Below are positions 17,115 to 24,534 of a stretch of 64,000 nucleotides of DNA, one piece after another. Position 1 is the stretch's first letter; the number at the start of each line of letters is the position of its first letter. Made by a program: the position numbers and the translations under genes. The notes below the pieces were generated by a model. It had not been told where the DNA came from and ran no database searches. It saw only the letters and a program-made list of their open reading frames with translations. The stretch comes from Crocinitomicaceae bacterium (GTDB taxonomy: Bacteria > Bacteroidota > Bacteroidia > Flavobacteriales_D > Crocinitomicaceae), in assembly GCA_014762645.1 (NCBI GenBank), contig JABURP010000022.1, positions 1-64,000 on the forward strand, written 5' to 3'.

Positions 17115-18395
17115 CTAAAAATTTGACAAGTAATTTTCTGAGTGGATAGCTGTCCAACTCCAGTTGTTAAACGCAGATTTATCCGGACCTACAGTTTGTG
17201 TTCCGAAAGCTGCAGAAGTTACAGCGGCATCTGATCCATTTAAAAAGTAATCTGTAATGCCGTCACCTGCCGGGATATTTGCCTGTAATGAGGTGAATAC
17301 CGGAGCTTCAACCGTTGTGCTTGGTAACTCTGTAAAAACCACTCCATTTGCATACGATCCGGCTGTAAAACCAAACCAATAGATATTATTTAAATTGACA
17401 TTTGTATTTGCATCCGTATCTCCCAACTCCGAACCACCTTCAATATTGATTCCACCATTTCGTAATGTATGATTTCCATTACCGAGATCAACTCCTTCAG
17501 GGCCATCAAGTTCCATGGCTGCATCTCCGGCATTAATAACAATGAAATTATCTATTGTTCCTGAATAACCCTGATCAGTATCAAGAGCATCATCTCCAGT
17601 ATTAAGAATAACAACGTCAGTTACATTTACTGTTCCTCCAAAAAATTCAATTCCGTCATCCTGATTCGAAACAATCTCAATATGATCGATTGTTGTGCCA
17701 GAACCAACTCCGCCAAGCGTTAATCCGTTAATTTCATTTCCATCACCAATATTTGCACCACCGTGCCGAATTGATACATATTGAATTACACCTGAATTAT
17801 CCAAGTCATCCATTCCTCCATATTTACCATTAGTATCTGAAGCAGGAATACCTTCAATTTGTGCTTCAGTACCTGAAGCTGCTGAAATTTTTGCGTTTCC
17901 AAGAACAATTAATCCACCCCAAAGACCATTAATATCAGTTGGTAAATTAGGAGACTCAATTTGAGCCGGCTGAATTTCATCCGCAATTGATGTAAATATA
18001 ATTGGCTCAGAAGCTGTACCCTGTGCCAATATTTTTGCTCCTCGCGCAATTATTAGTGCTGTTGCATTAGGTCCTGTCCCTGCTTCACCTTTCACTATTA
18101 CTCCGGGTTCAATCGTTAAGGTTGCTCCTGAGGTTACTACAATCCTATCTGCCAAAATGTAAACTTTTCCGGTTTCCCATGTAATGTTACTCGTAATATT
18201 TTCGGATACAGTAATTACTGATTCATCAACTGGTGCAAATACACAAGGGTTATTAGGATCATCTTTTTTAGCATCAGAGTTGTAATTAAGTGCATTATGG
18301 TCTGTGCAACCTTTTTTACAAGAAGTAAGCACAATTGTTAATCCACAAAAAACAACTGTGATTACCAATATCAAATTCTTTCTCATTTTTTTCAT
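17115..18395 (-). CDS. Beta-helix-like surface lipoprotein, partner of the TonB receptor
   Basis: A 426-residue predicted lipoprotein starting at the ATG at 18395. The signal peptide runs to the lipobox LTSC and is followed at once by a GCTDHNALNYN segment, a Ca-binding-like motif common in Bacteroidota surface proteins. The rest has recurring short strands rich in Gly, Asn, Asp and Ile (for example IIARGAKILAQGT, DGIEFFGGTVNVTDV, GDDALDTDQG), as in right-handed parallel beta-helices. No catalytic residue is evident. It precedes the TonB receptor on the same strand, an arrangement common in Bacteroidota nutrient-uptake loci. Three tandem 11-base repeats resembling a Pho box lie 70-105 bases upstream, so phosphate control is plausible. 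Confidence 0.75.
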   Translation of the reverse strand: MKKMRKNLILVITVVFCGLTIVLTSCKKGCTDHNALNYNSDAKKDDPNNPCVFAPVDESVITVSENITSNITWETGKVYILADRIVVTSGATLTIEPGVIVKGEAGTGPNATALIIARGAKILAQGTASEPIIFTSIADEIQPAQIESPNLPTDINGLWGGLIVLGNAKISAASGTEAQIEGIPASDTNGKYGGMDDLDNSGVIQYVSIRHGGANIGDGNEINGLTLGGVGSGTTIDHIEIVSNQDDGIEFFGGTVNVTDVVILNTGDDALDTDQGYSGTIDNFIVINAGDAAMELDGPEGVDLGNGNHTLRNGGINIEGGSELGDTDANTNVNLNNIYWFGFTAGSYANGVVFTELPSTTVEAPVFTSLQANIPAGDGITDYFLNGSDAAVTSAAFGTQTVGPDKSAFNNWSWTAIHSENYLSNF

Positions 18396-18466
18396 TTTAT
18401 CAATTTGATACAAAGGTCGATCAGAAATTCCGCGAAGGTGTTAGCGTGGTTTTATAAATGGATTAT

Positions 18467-18499
18467 TAAATCGTTAATGAGATTTAACCTTTGCATAAC
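18467..18499 (-). promoter_or_regulatory. Triple 11-base repeat (PhoB-box-like) before the lipoprotein-receptor operon
   Basis: On the minus strand three contiguous 11-mers read GTTATGCAAAG, GTTAAATCTCA and TTAACGATTTA. The third shares TTAACGAT with the RR1 site. Their end lies about 70 bases upstream of the start at 18395. Confidence 0.4.
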
Positions 18500-18555
18500 A
18501 TACGTTTGAAGGTCAAGAATAAAGGAAACTCTAATTCTCAAGGATGATCAAGACT

Positions 18556-19251
18556 TTATTGAATAAATTTGTACCCAACACCTTTAATGGTTTGGATGAC
18601 GTCATCACCAATTTTTTTACGAAGTTTTCGGATATGTACATCTATGGTTCTGTCACCAACTATGACATCTGTACCCCACACACGCGTCATTATTTCGTCG
18701 CGTTTACAAACTTTTCCGGCATTTTCCATCAACAGTGCCAGCAACTCAAATTCTTTTCTAGGAAGGGAGAGCTCTTCTCCATTTTTGAAAACCGTATAAC
18801 TATCCAAATTAATTTCAATATTGGACGTAGACGGTGACTCTTCGTTTCCTACTGCCTGCTTATCGTGGTTTTTCAATTTACCATGTCTTCTGAGCATGGC
18901 GGCAATCTTACTGAGAAGAATTTTCGGTTTAACCGGTTTTGTAATGTAGTCGTCCGCTCCGGCATTGAACCCTGCAAGCTGTGAGTAATCTTCTCCCCTT
19001 GCTGTTAGCATACATACAATCGAGTCCTCTAACACACGCTTTTCTCTCAGTTTTTCGCATGTTTCTACACCGTCCATTCCGGGCATCATCACATCTAACA
19101 GGATAAGATCAGGGTGTTCTTTAATAGCTACTTCAATTCCAGATTTTCCGTCTTCTGCCTCAATTACCTGGTAACCTTCTTTTTCCAGATTATACCGAAG
19201 CAGTACGCGAATATCTACTTCATCATCAATTATGAGAATTTTTTGTTGCAT
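18556..19251 (-). CDS. PhoB/OmpR-family response regulator (RR2)
   Basis: A 231-residue response regulator from the ATG at 19251 (an upstream TTG would add ten residues). The receiver (about 3-118) has IIDDEVD, the phospho-acceptor Asp in LLDVMMPG, and a Lys in ITKPVKP. A charged linker of about 20 residues leads to the winged helix, which ends TIKGVGYKFIQ and contains DRTIDVHIRKLR, the recognition-helix region shared with RR1. It matches Bacteroidota regulators annotated PhoB. No kinase gene is in the window, so its partner must be elsewhere. chrA lies 58 bases upstream on the same strand, so the two may share a transcript. Confidence 0.9.
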   Translation of the reverse strand: MQQKILIIDDEVDIRVLLRYNLEKEGYQVIEAEDGKSGIEVAIKEHPDLILLDVMMPGMDGVETCEKLREKRVLEDSIVCMLTARGEDYSQLAGFNAGADDYITKPVKPKILLSKIAAMLRRHGKLKNHDKQAVGNEESPSTSNIEINLDSYTVFKNGEELSLPRKEFELLALLMENAGKVCKRDEIMTRVWGTDVIVGDRTIDVHIRKLRKKIGDDVIQTIKGVGYKFIQ

Positions 19252-19309
19252 GACTAAAATCGGCAGTCTAAAAATAGTCAATCTTATTTATAAAGCGGCT
19301 TAGATAATT

Positions 19310-20470
19310 CTAAATAAATCCAAGTACATAGCCCATGATCGCACCTCCGATTATTGTCCAGATGGCATTGGACTTTTTAATAAGAAAGGTACTCATCAGA
19401 CTCATAGTTAATATTACGACTGCTTTCCAGTTTACTGCTGTTTCCATGGTCATAAAAATCAGGACTACAATCATTATGCCTACCGCACCGACATTCACGG
19501 CATCCAGGAAATAACCGAGCACTTTTGATTTTCTCATTCTCGGGATGAGCGGATTAAGGAAAAGTACGAACAGGAAAGAGGGTAAAAAGATTCCGGCTGT
19601 TGCAGCAATTGCTCCCCAGAAACCATCCAATTGATAACCAATAAATGTTGCCGTTGAAAGTACCGGTCCCGGAGTAAATTGCCCAACTGCAATTGCATCC
19701 AGCAACTGCTGACGGGTTAACCAACCAGCATCCACCAATTCTGCATCTAAATAGGCAAAAAGTACATATCCACTTCCGTACAAGATGGCTCCTACTTTAA
19801 GAAAAGTTAAAAAGACTGACAGAGTTCCCAAACTGGTTGCAGCTTTGCCCGAAGAGCTCACCAATAAAAAGGGCCAAAGAATTTTTTTGGTAGGATTAGA
19901 TGATGAACCAGATACCACATTTTTTAAAGTAAAATAGAGCATTCCTATTACGCCGGCTGCCAAGAGTGCAACAACTTCATTCAATCCAAGGATCCCCGCG
20001 GCAATTACCATTCCGCCGAGTATGCCTAGTTCTATATTTTTCAGCGCCTTTTTTCCCAGCTTGATTACTGCTGCCAGAATTATGGAAAGTACTGCCGGTT
20101 TAACACCAAAGAAGAATGGTTCTACCTGAGGTAAAGAACCATATTCAACATAAATCCACGCAAAAATCCCTGTAATAAGCACAGCGGGAAAAATAAAGCA
20201 TGCCCCAGCAACAAAAAGACCTTTCCAACCAGCGCGCTCATGCCCGCAATGCATAGTCATTTCTGTTGAGTTAGGTCCCGGAATAAGATTGGTAGCACCC
20301 ATCAGGTCCAAAAAATGATCTTTGGTCATCCACTTTCTCTTGCTCACCACTTCTTCCTCCATCATTGCAACATGAGCTGCAGGGCCACCAAAAGCAAAGC
20401 AGCCGAGTTTAAAAAAAACTGCGGCTACTTCGCGTAATCTGTTATTTGGTTTGTTTGCTTTTGGCTTCAT
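19310..20470 (-). CDS. chrA: ChrA-family chromate/anion transporter
   Basis: Inner-membrane protein of the CHR superfamily, 386 residues, the two-domain long form. Both halves carry the family pattern: FKLGCFAFGGPAAHVAMMEEE near 17-37 and FLKVGAILYGSGYVLFAYLD near 224-243, each followed by a segment containing Pro-Gly-Pro (LIPGPNSTEM, FTPGPVLST). About ten hydrophobic helices are visible. Known members export chromate, an oxyanion analogue of sulfate. It is embedded between a phosphate-type regulator and an anion-selective porin, so it might move another oxyanion here. That idea is inference only. Confidence 0.9.
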   Translation of the reverse strand: MKPKANKPNNRLREVAAVFFKLGCFAFGGPAAHVAMMEEEVVSKRKWMTKDHFLDLMGATNLIPGPNSTEMTMHCGHERAGWKGLFVAGACFIFPAVLITGIFAWIYVEYGSLPQVEPFFFGVKPAVLSIILAAVIKLGKKALKNIELGILGGMVIAAGILGLNEVVALLAAGVIGMLYFTLKNVVSGSSSNPTKKILWPFLLVSSSGKAATSLGTLSVFLTFLKVGAILYGSGYVLFAYLDAELVDAGWLTRQQLLDAIAVGQFTPGPVLSTATFIGYQLDGFWGAIAATAGIFLPSFLFVLFLNPLIPRMRKSKVLGYFLDAVNVGAVGIMIVVLIFMTMETAVNWKAVVILTMSLMSTFLIKKSNAIWTIIGGAIMGYVLGFI

Positions 20471-20518
20471 CTAGTTCCTAGCATAACCGTCAAAAACATG
20501 AAATGTTCTAGCCATGCT

Positions 20519-21754
20519 TTAAAAATGTAAATCCATCTGTACTCTCCAGTATAATTTATCGTCACTCCCCTGATTAGGAGCAGTTGAACCATATACATAG
20601 CGTTGTCTATAATTTATATCCGTTTGCACTTTTAACTTGTGACCTACAAAATATTTTGAAAAGCCGATACCGTATTCATTTTCGTTTGCAGCTACCCCAA
20701 AATCCGGTCGATTTGATGTCATTCTGAGTGCTATCTCGTAATTACTGTTAAATAGATACCCTGCCTGAACATTAAGTGCCTGACCGGTATAGAAAGTACC
20801 AACCTGAATCCCGTTATCATCATATACATTGTAATCCCCATCTTCAGTTTGTTTATTGGCATATTCTGCCATTACAGAAAATCCTTTGTATTTGAACATT
20901 AAATCAGCAAAAACGGTGTATAGTGTTTTACCGAAATAATCTCCGTTCGAATCCTGAATAAAATCACCCAGTTGACCTCTTTCACGGATGGCATTGTCAT
21001 TAATATCATAACTTACTCCTATTGCCAATTTAGGTTTTTGCTCTCTTTTTAAATCAACATTAACATAATCACCTTTGGATTGAAACTTACCAAAAGGCAA
21101 GAACTCAATACGGAAAGTATAATCAAAACCTCCGTTGTATCCTGCGGTGATATCACGACCCTCTCCCTGGCTTAAGGATGCATATTCTTTAATATAGAAG
21201 TTCTTACCAAGGGTCATGTGATGGGTAAGCATCAATCCAAAGTCACGATCAATATTATAACGGCTGTTTAACCTGGATCGATCTACAAATTGTAAATTAC
21301 CAGAAGAGACTACTCGCTCCCGGTTACCCGGTAATTTCCCCTGACCAATTCTCAATGCAAAATTTCCTGCAAAGTTCCAATCTGCCCATGCATCTAGTAT
21401 TATACGAGCCACGTTTCTGTGCTCTGGCGTATCACCACCACTGATATCTCGGTTAGATAGACCCAACTCTACTTTCCATTTCAACTTTGGTGTGAACGCA
21501 AACCCGTTCCACTTAAGTCGTGCCCTTCTAATTAAAAAATTAGCATCATAATCTTCTATTCTGGACAGATCATCATCTTCAACTGTCCATTCATTTGAAA
21601 ATAGATTTTGGAAGCGCATTCCGAACTTCATGTGAAAAGAAGAGTCTTTTCCATATATGTGCAGACCTTTACCAAAACTATACTCGGAAAGTTGTGCTTG
21701 AGCCGTTAAGGTTGTAATTATGAGAAATGAGAGTAGTAAAATTCGTTTCATCAT
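20519..21754 (-). CDS. Phosphate-selective porin O/P-like outer-membrane protein
   Basis: A 411-residue outer-membrane beta-barrel with a clear signal peptide (MMKRILLLSFLIITTLTAQAQ). The early segment HMKFGMRFQNLFSNEW and the following RRARLKWNGFAFTPKLKWKVE strands are typical of the OprO/OprP family, whose lysine/arginine-lined pore passes phosphate or pyrophosphate. The C-terminus ends in an aromatic-rich strand (WRVQMDLHF) as expected for barrel insertion. Many Bacteroidota members of this family lie in phosphate-starvation loci. The gene is divergent from the Na/Pi cotransporter, and a weak TAAC-type 11-base repeat (21823-21844) lies upstream. Confidence 0.82.
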   Translation of the reverse strand: MMKRILLLSFLIITTLTAQAQLSEYSFGKGLHIYGKDSSFHMKFGMRFQNLFSNEWTVEDDDLSRIEDYDANFLIRRARLKWNGFAFTPKLKWKVELGLSNRDISGGDTPEHRNVARIILDAWADWNFAGNFALRIGQGKLPGNRERVVSSGNLQFVDRSRLNSRYNIDRDFGLMLTHHMTLGKNFYIKEYASLSQGEGRDITAGYNGGFDYTFRIEFLPFGKFQSKGDYVNVDLKREQKPKLAIGVSYDINDNAIRERGQLGDFIQDSNGDYFGKTLYTVFADLMFKYKGFSVMAEYANKQTEDGDYNVYDDNGIQVGTFYTGQALNVQAGYLFNSNYEIALRMTSNRPDFGVAANENEYGIGFSKYFVGHKLKVQTDINYRQRYVYGSTAPNQGSDDKLYWRVQMDLHF

Positions 21755-21822
21755 TAAGAGATTTTAAATGCATATTTGAACACAAAGGTTATACTTAATT
21801 CACATCTATTCATGTTGTTCGG

Positions 21823-21844
21823 GCATTCGTAATAATAATTTAAC
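21823..21844 (-). promoter_or_regulatory. Weak PhoB-box-like repeat upstream of the porin
   Basis: On the minus strand GTTAAATTATT is followed by ATTACGAATGC, giving TTAA and TTAC cores with an 11-base period. It lies in the divergent porin/Na-Pi region. The match is poorer than the site at 21971. Confidence 0.25.
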
Positions 21845-21970
21845 AGTACCGAAAGGTTGACTTAATCTACTTTAAGCTCAAAACCCCTGATTTGTAAGTT
21901 TTAGGAGGAATAAAAGGTGAATCACCAGCTCATTTACCCTCTTTACAATTGAATTTTTAGGTTAATTTTT

Positions 21971-21989
21971 GGTAACACAACGGTAACAC
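21971..21989 (+). promoter_or_regulatory. Exact PhoB-box-like direct repeat upstream of the Na/Pi cotransporter
   Basis: GGTAACAC occurs twice (21971-21978 and 21982-21989) with an 11-base period, the spacing of PhoB/PhoP half-sites. The predicted -7 element (22020) is 31 bases downstream. Confidence 0.55.
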
Positions 21990-22019
21990 TAAAACAAAAT
22001 TTTTATGGTTGGCTTCGTC

Positions 22020-22027
22020 TAAATTTG
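22020..22027 (+). promoter_or_regulatory. Bacteroidota -7 element of the Na/Pi cotransporter gene
   Basis: TAAATTTG matches TAnnTTTG exactly, 26 bases before the ATG. There is no -33 TTTG at the normal distance, as expected for an activator-dependent promoter. Confidence 0.5.
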
Positions 22028-22053
22028 TGTTCAGAAAATTAATCTATGATCGA

Positions 22054-24465
22054 ATGAAAAAACTGATCGCACTTTTTACTTTATCATTACTTATTTTAAA
22101 CCCTATCCTAGCACAAGTTGATGGGGATACATTAACACCGACGGTTGAAACTACATCCATTTCTGTCTTCGAACTGGATTTTGAATTTTCAAACAACAAA
22201 GATTCACTTACACTTGAAGTGTTAGAAACAGGTACCCTGAAATTTACCTGGAAGAACATTAAATCGGGTGATTCTCATGTAGGAATTCGCATAAAATCTA
22301 AAGACTCAACTGACTGGATTTCTGCTGTTGCAGAAATAGGTGCGGGTGAACTCTCCATAAATGATGTCCCGGAAAATCAGATTTGGAATTATCAAATTGG
22401 TACCGGATCAAATCCAAATTCGATTGAATACGCTACAGAAATAAAGGTTTGTCATTCGATCAGTGGAACAATTTTCGAAAATAATTCGGCCAAAGGAAAA
22501 GAAGAAGCCGGTCAAATTTCCTGGGCCATTGCTCCCAACAAATTAAAGGAGATATTAGAAGTTTATCCGGATGCCACTTACTCTTTAAAGTGGAATACCA
22601 AGATAGGTGCAAAACGTAACAAAGCGGATCCGGCTAAATCTCCATGGGGTCATAAGGATAAACTAGATATCAATACGGTAAGTCATAAAGTTAAAGACCT
22701 TATCGGAGGAGATAAATATGTGTACAAGGTAGGAATCAACCTGGGGGATAAAACCATTTGGTCGGAGAAAGGGAAATTTGAAACCGAACGCGCATGGGGA
22801 TTATTCAGGTTGCTCGTATTAATTGGTGCGCTTGGTTTGTTCATCTTTGGAATGAAAATCATGTCTGAGGGGCTGCAAAAAGCGGCAGGTTCAAAGCTCA
22901 GAAACATGCTAGGATCTATCACATCTAATCGTGTAAAAGGTGTCATCACTGGATTTGGTATTACATCAATTGTGCAGTCATCTTCTGTTACCACGGTGAT
23001 GACCGTTAGTTTTGTGAATGCAGGATTGATGACACTTAGACAATCTGCAGGAGTGATGATGGGGGCCAATATAGGTACCACGATTACTGCATGGCTCATT
23101 CTTATTTTTGGTTTTAAAGTAAGTATCGGTTCTTACGCGCTAATTTTTATCGCAATTGGTGCTCCTTTGTTGTTCTTTGCCAAAGAAAAGGCAAGAGCCT
23201 GGTCAAGTGCCATTATTGGATTTGCCTTATTATTTATGGGGCTAGGTGCGCTTAAAGACTCTGTTCCTGATTTAGGTCCAGAATCGGCAATTGTTCAGTT
23301 CTTTATTGACTTTAAGGACGTTTGGTATGGCCCATTGATGTTTGTGATTCTGGGAGCCCTTGTTACAGTCGTTATCCAATCTTCTTCAGCTGCAATGGCG
23401 CTTACTATGACTATGGTAGCTGGAGGTGTAATTCCATTTGAAGTTGCTTCAGCAATGATCCTTGGAGAAAACATTGGAACAACCATTACAGCAGAGTTGG
23501 CCTCATTAATTGGTAACGTACATGCCAAAAGGTCGGCAAGAATACATTCACTATTTAATATAATTGGTGTAACCTGGGCCATTTTAATGTTCCCGTTTAT
23601 CCTCAAAGGTCTTGCATTTTTAATTGAAGGCGATCCGTATACAGATGGCAACGCAGCTAATCTAGGTTTAGCCCTGTTCCACTCTTCGTTTAACTTATTA
23701 AATGTTCTGATTTTGATTGGTTTTGTACCATGGTTGGTTAGAATGGCCGAGAAAACTGTGAAGTCCAGAGGAGCGAAGGACGAAGAATTCCACCTGGACT
23801 ATATCACAACAAGCATGATGGGTACGCCAAACTTGTCCATACTTGAAGCGCAAAAGGAGGTTGCCAAATTTGGTGAGATCACCGGACGGATGTCAGGATT
23901 TACAAGAAAACTTCTCACCACCCAAAACAAAAAAGAGAAGAATAAACTTCATGAGAAAATTTCAAAGTATGAAGATATCACCGACCGTGTAGAGATAGAG
24001 GTGGCAAATTATCTGGCAAAACTTTCTGAAGGGGAAATGTCTGAAGAAACAGCCAAACGCGTTCGGTCCATGAATTCCATTGTAAATGATCTGGAACGAA
24101 TTGGAGATATTTTCTATCAAATGTCAAAGGCCATAGAGCGTAAAGATGAACAAAAGCTCTACTTTTTGCCCGAGCAGCGAGCCAAACTCAATGAGATGTT
24201 TGACCTTATTGATCATGCCTTTGAAGTTATGGCGACAAACCTCAGCTCAAGCTGGTCGGCTGTTACTATTGACGAAGCAAAAGCAGCTGAGACGAAGATC
24301 AATAAAATGAGAAACCAGATGAGAAAAGAGTATCTGGGTGATCTACAAAAGAAAGAATTCAACATGGAAAGTGGAATGGTATACAACAACCTTTTCTCCT
24401 CATGTGAGAAAGTTGGAGATCACATTATTAACGTAACGGAAGCAATTCTGGGAATTATCAACTAA
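22054..24465 (+). CDS. Na/phosphate cotransporter with extracytoplasmic N-terminal domain and PhoU-like tail
   Basis: Sodium-coupled phosphate importer of the NaPi-II/YjbB type, 803 residues from the ATG at 22054. The TTG at 22009 would hide the signal peptide (MKKLIALFTLSLLILNPILAQ). Residues 21-245 are a secreted domain that looks like one or two fibronectin-like beta sandwiches, which is not part of the standard transporter. The membrane part (about 250-575) contains the two inverted QSSS motifs, IVQSSSVTTV near 307-316 and VIQSSSAAMA. The C-terminal 200 residues (ERIGDIFYQ, CEKVGDHIINV) form a PhoU-like helical bundle. A PhoB-like box precedes it and a terminator follows. Confidence 0.88.
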   Translation: MKKLIALFTLSLLILNPILAQVDGDTLTPTVETTSISVFELDFEFSNNKDSLTLEVLETGTLKFTWKNIKSGDSHVGIRIKSKDSTDWISAVAEIGAGELSINDVPENQIWNYQIGTGSNPNSIEYATEIKVCHSISGTIFENNSAKGKEEAGQISWAIAPNKLKEILEVYPDATYSLKWNTKIGAKRNKADPAKSPWGHKDKLDINTVSHKVKDLIGGDKYVYKVGINLGDKTIWSEKGKFETERAWGLFRLLVLIGALGLFIFGMKIMSEGLQKAAGSKLRNMLGSITSNRVKGVITGFGITSIVQSSSVTTVMTVSFVNAGLMTLRQSAGVMMGANIGTTITAWLILIFGFKVSIGSYALIFIAIGAPLLFFAKEKARAWSSAIIGFALLFMGLGALKDSVPDLGPESAIVQFFIDFKDVWYGPLMFVILGALVTVVIQSSSAAMALTMTMVAGGVIPFEVASAMILGENIGTTITAELASLIGNVHAKRSARIHSLFNIIGVTWAILMFPFILKGLAFLIEGDPYTDGNAANLGLALFHSSFNLLNVLILIGFVPWLVRMAEKTVKSRGAKDEEFHLDYITTSMMGTPNLSILEAQKEVAKFGEITGRMSGFTRKLLTTQNKKEKNKLHEKISKYEDITDRVEIEVANYLAKLSEGEMSEETAKRVRSMNSIVNDLERIGDIFYQMSKAIERKDEQKLYFLPEQRAKLNEMFDLIDHAFEVMATNLSSSWSAVTIDEAKAAETKINKMRNQMRKEYLGDLQKKEFNMESGMVYNNLFSSCEKVGDHIINVTEAILGIIN

Positions 24466-24494
24466 TATCAATAACTAACATACGCAAACTAAAA

Positions 24495-24524
24495 AGGAGC
24501 GCCTTAACCGGAGCTCCTTTTTTT
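24495..24524 (+). terminator. Terminator between convergent Na/Pi and protease genes
   Basis: AGGAGC and GCTCCT pair (extended by A:T pairs) around a 12-base loop, followed by TTTTTTT at 24518-24524. A-rich sequence precedes it, so it can work in both directions. Confidence 0.8.
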
Positions 24525-24534
24525 ATGTAGTTTT

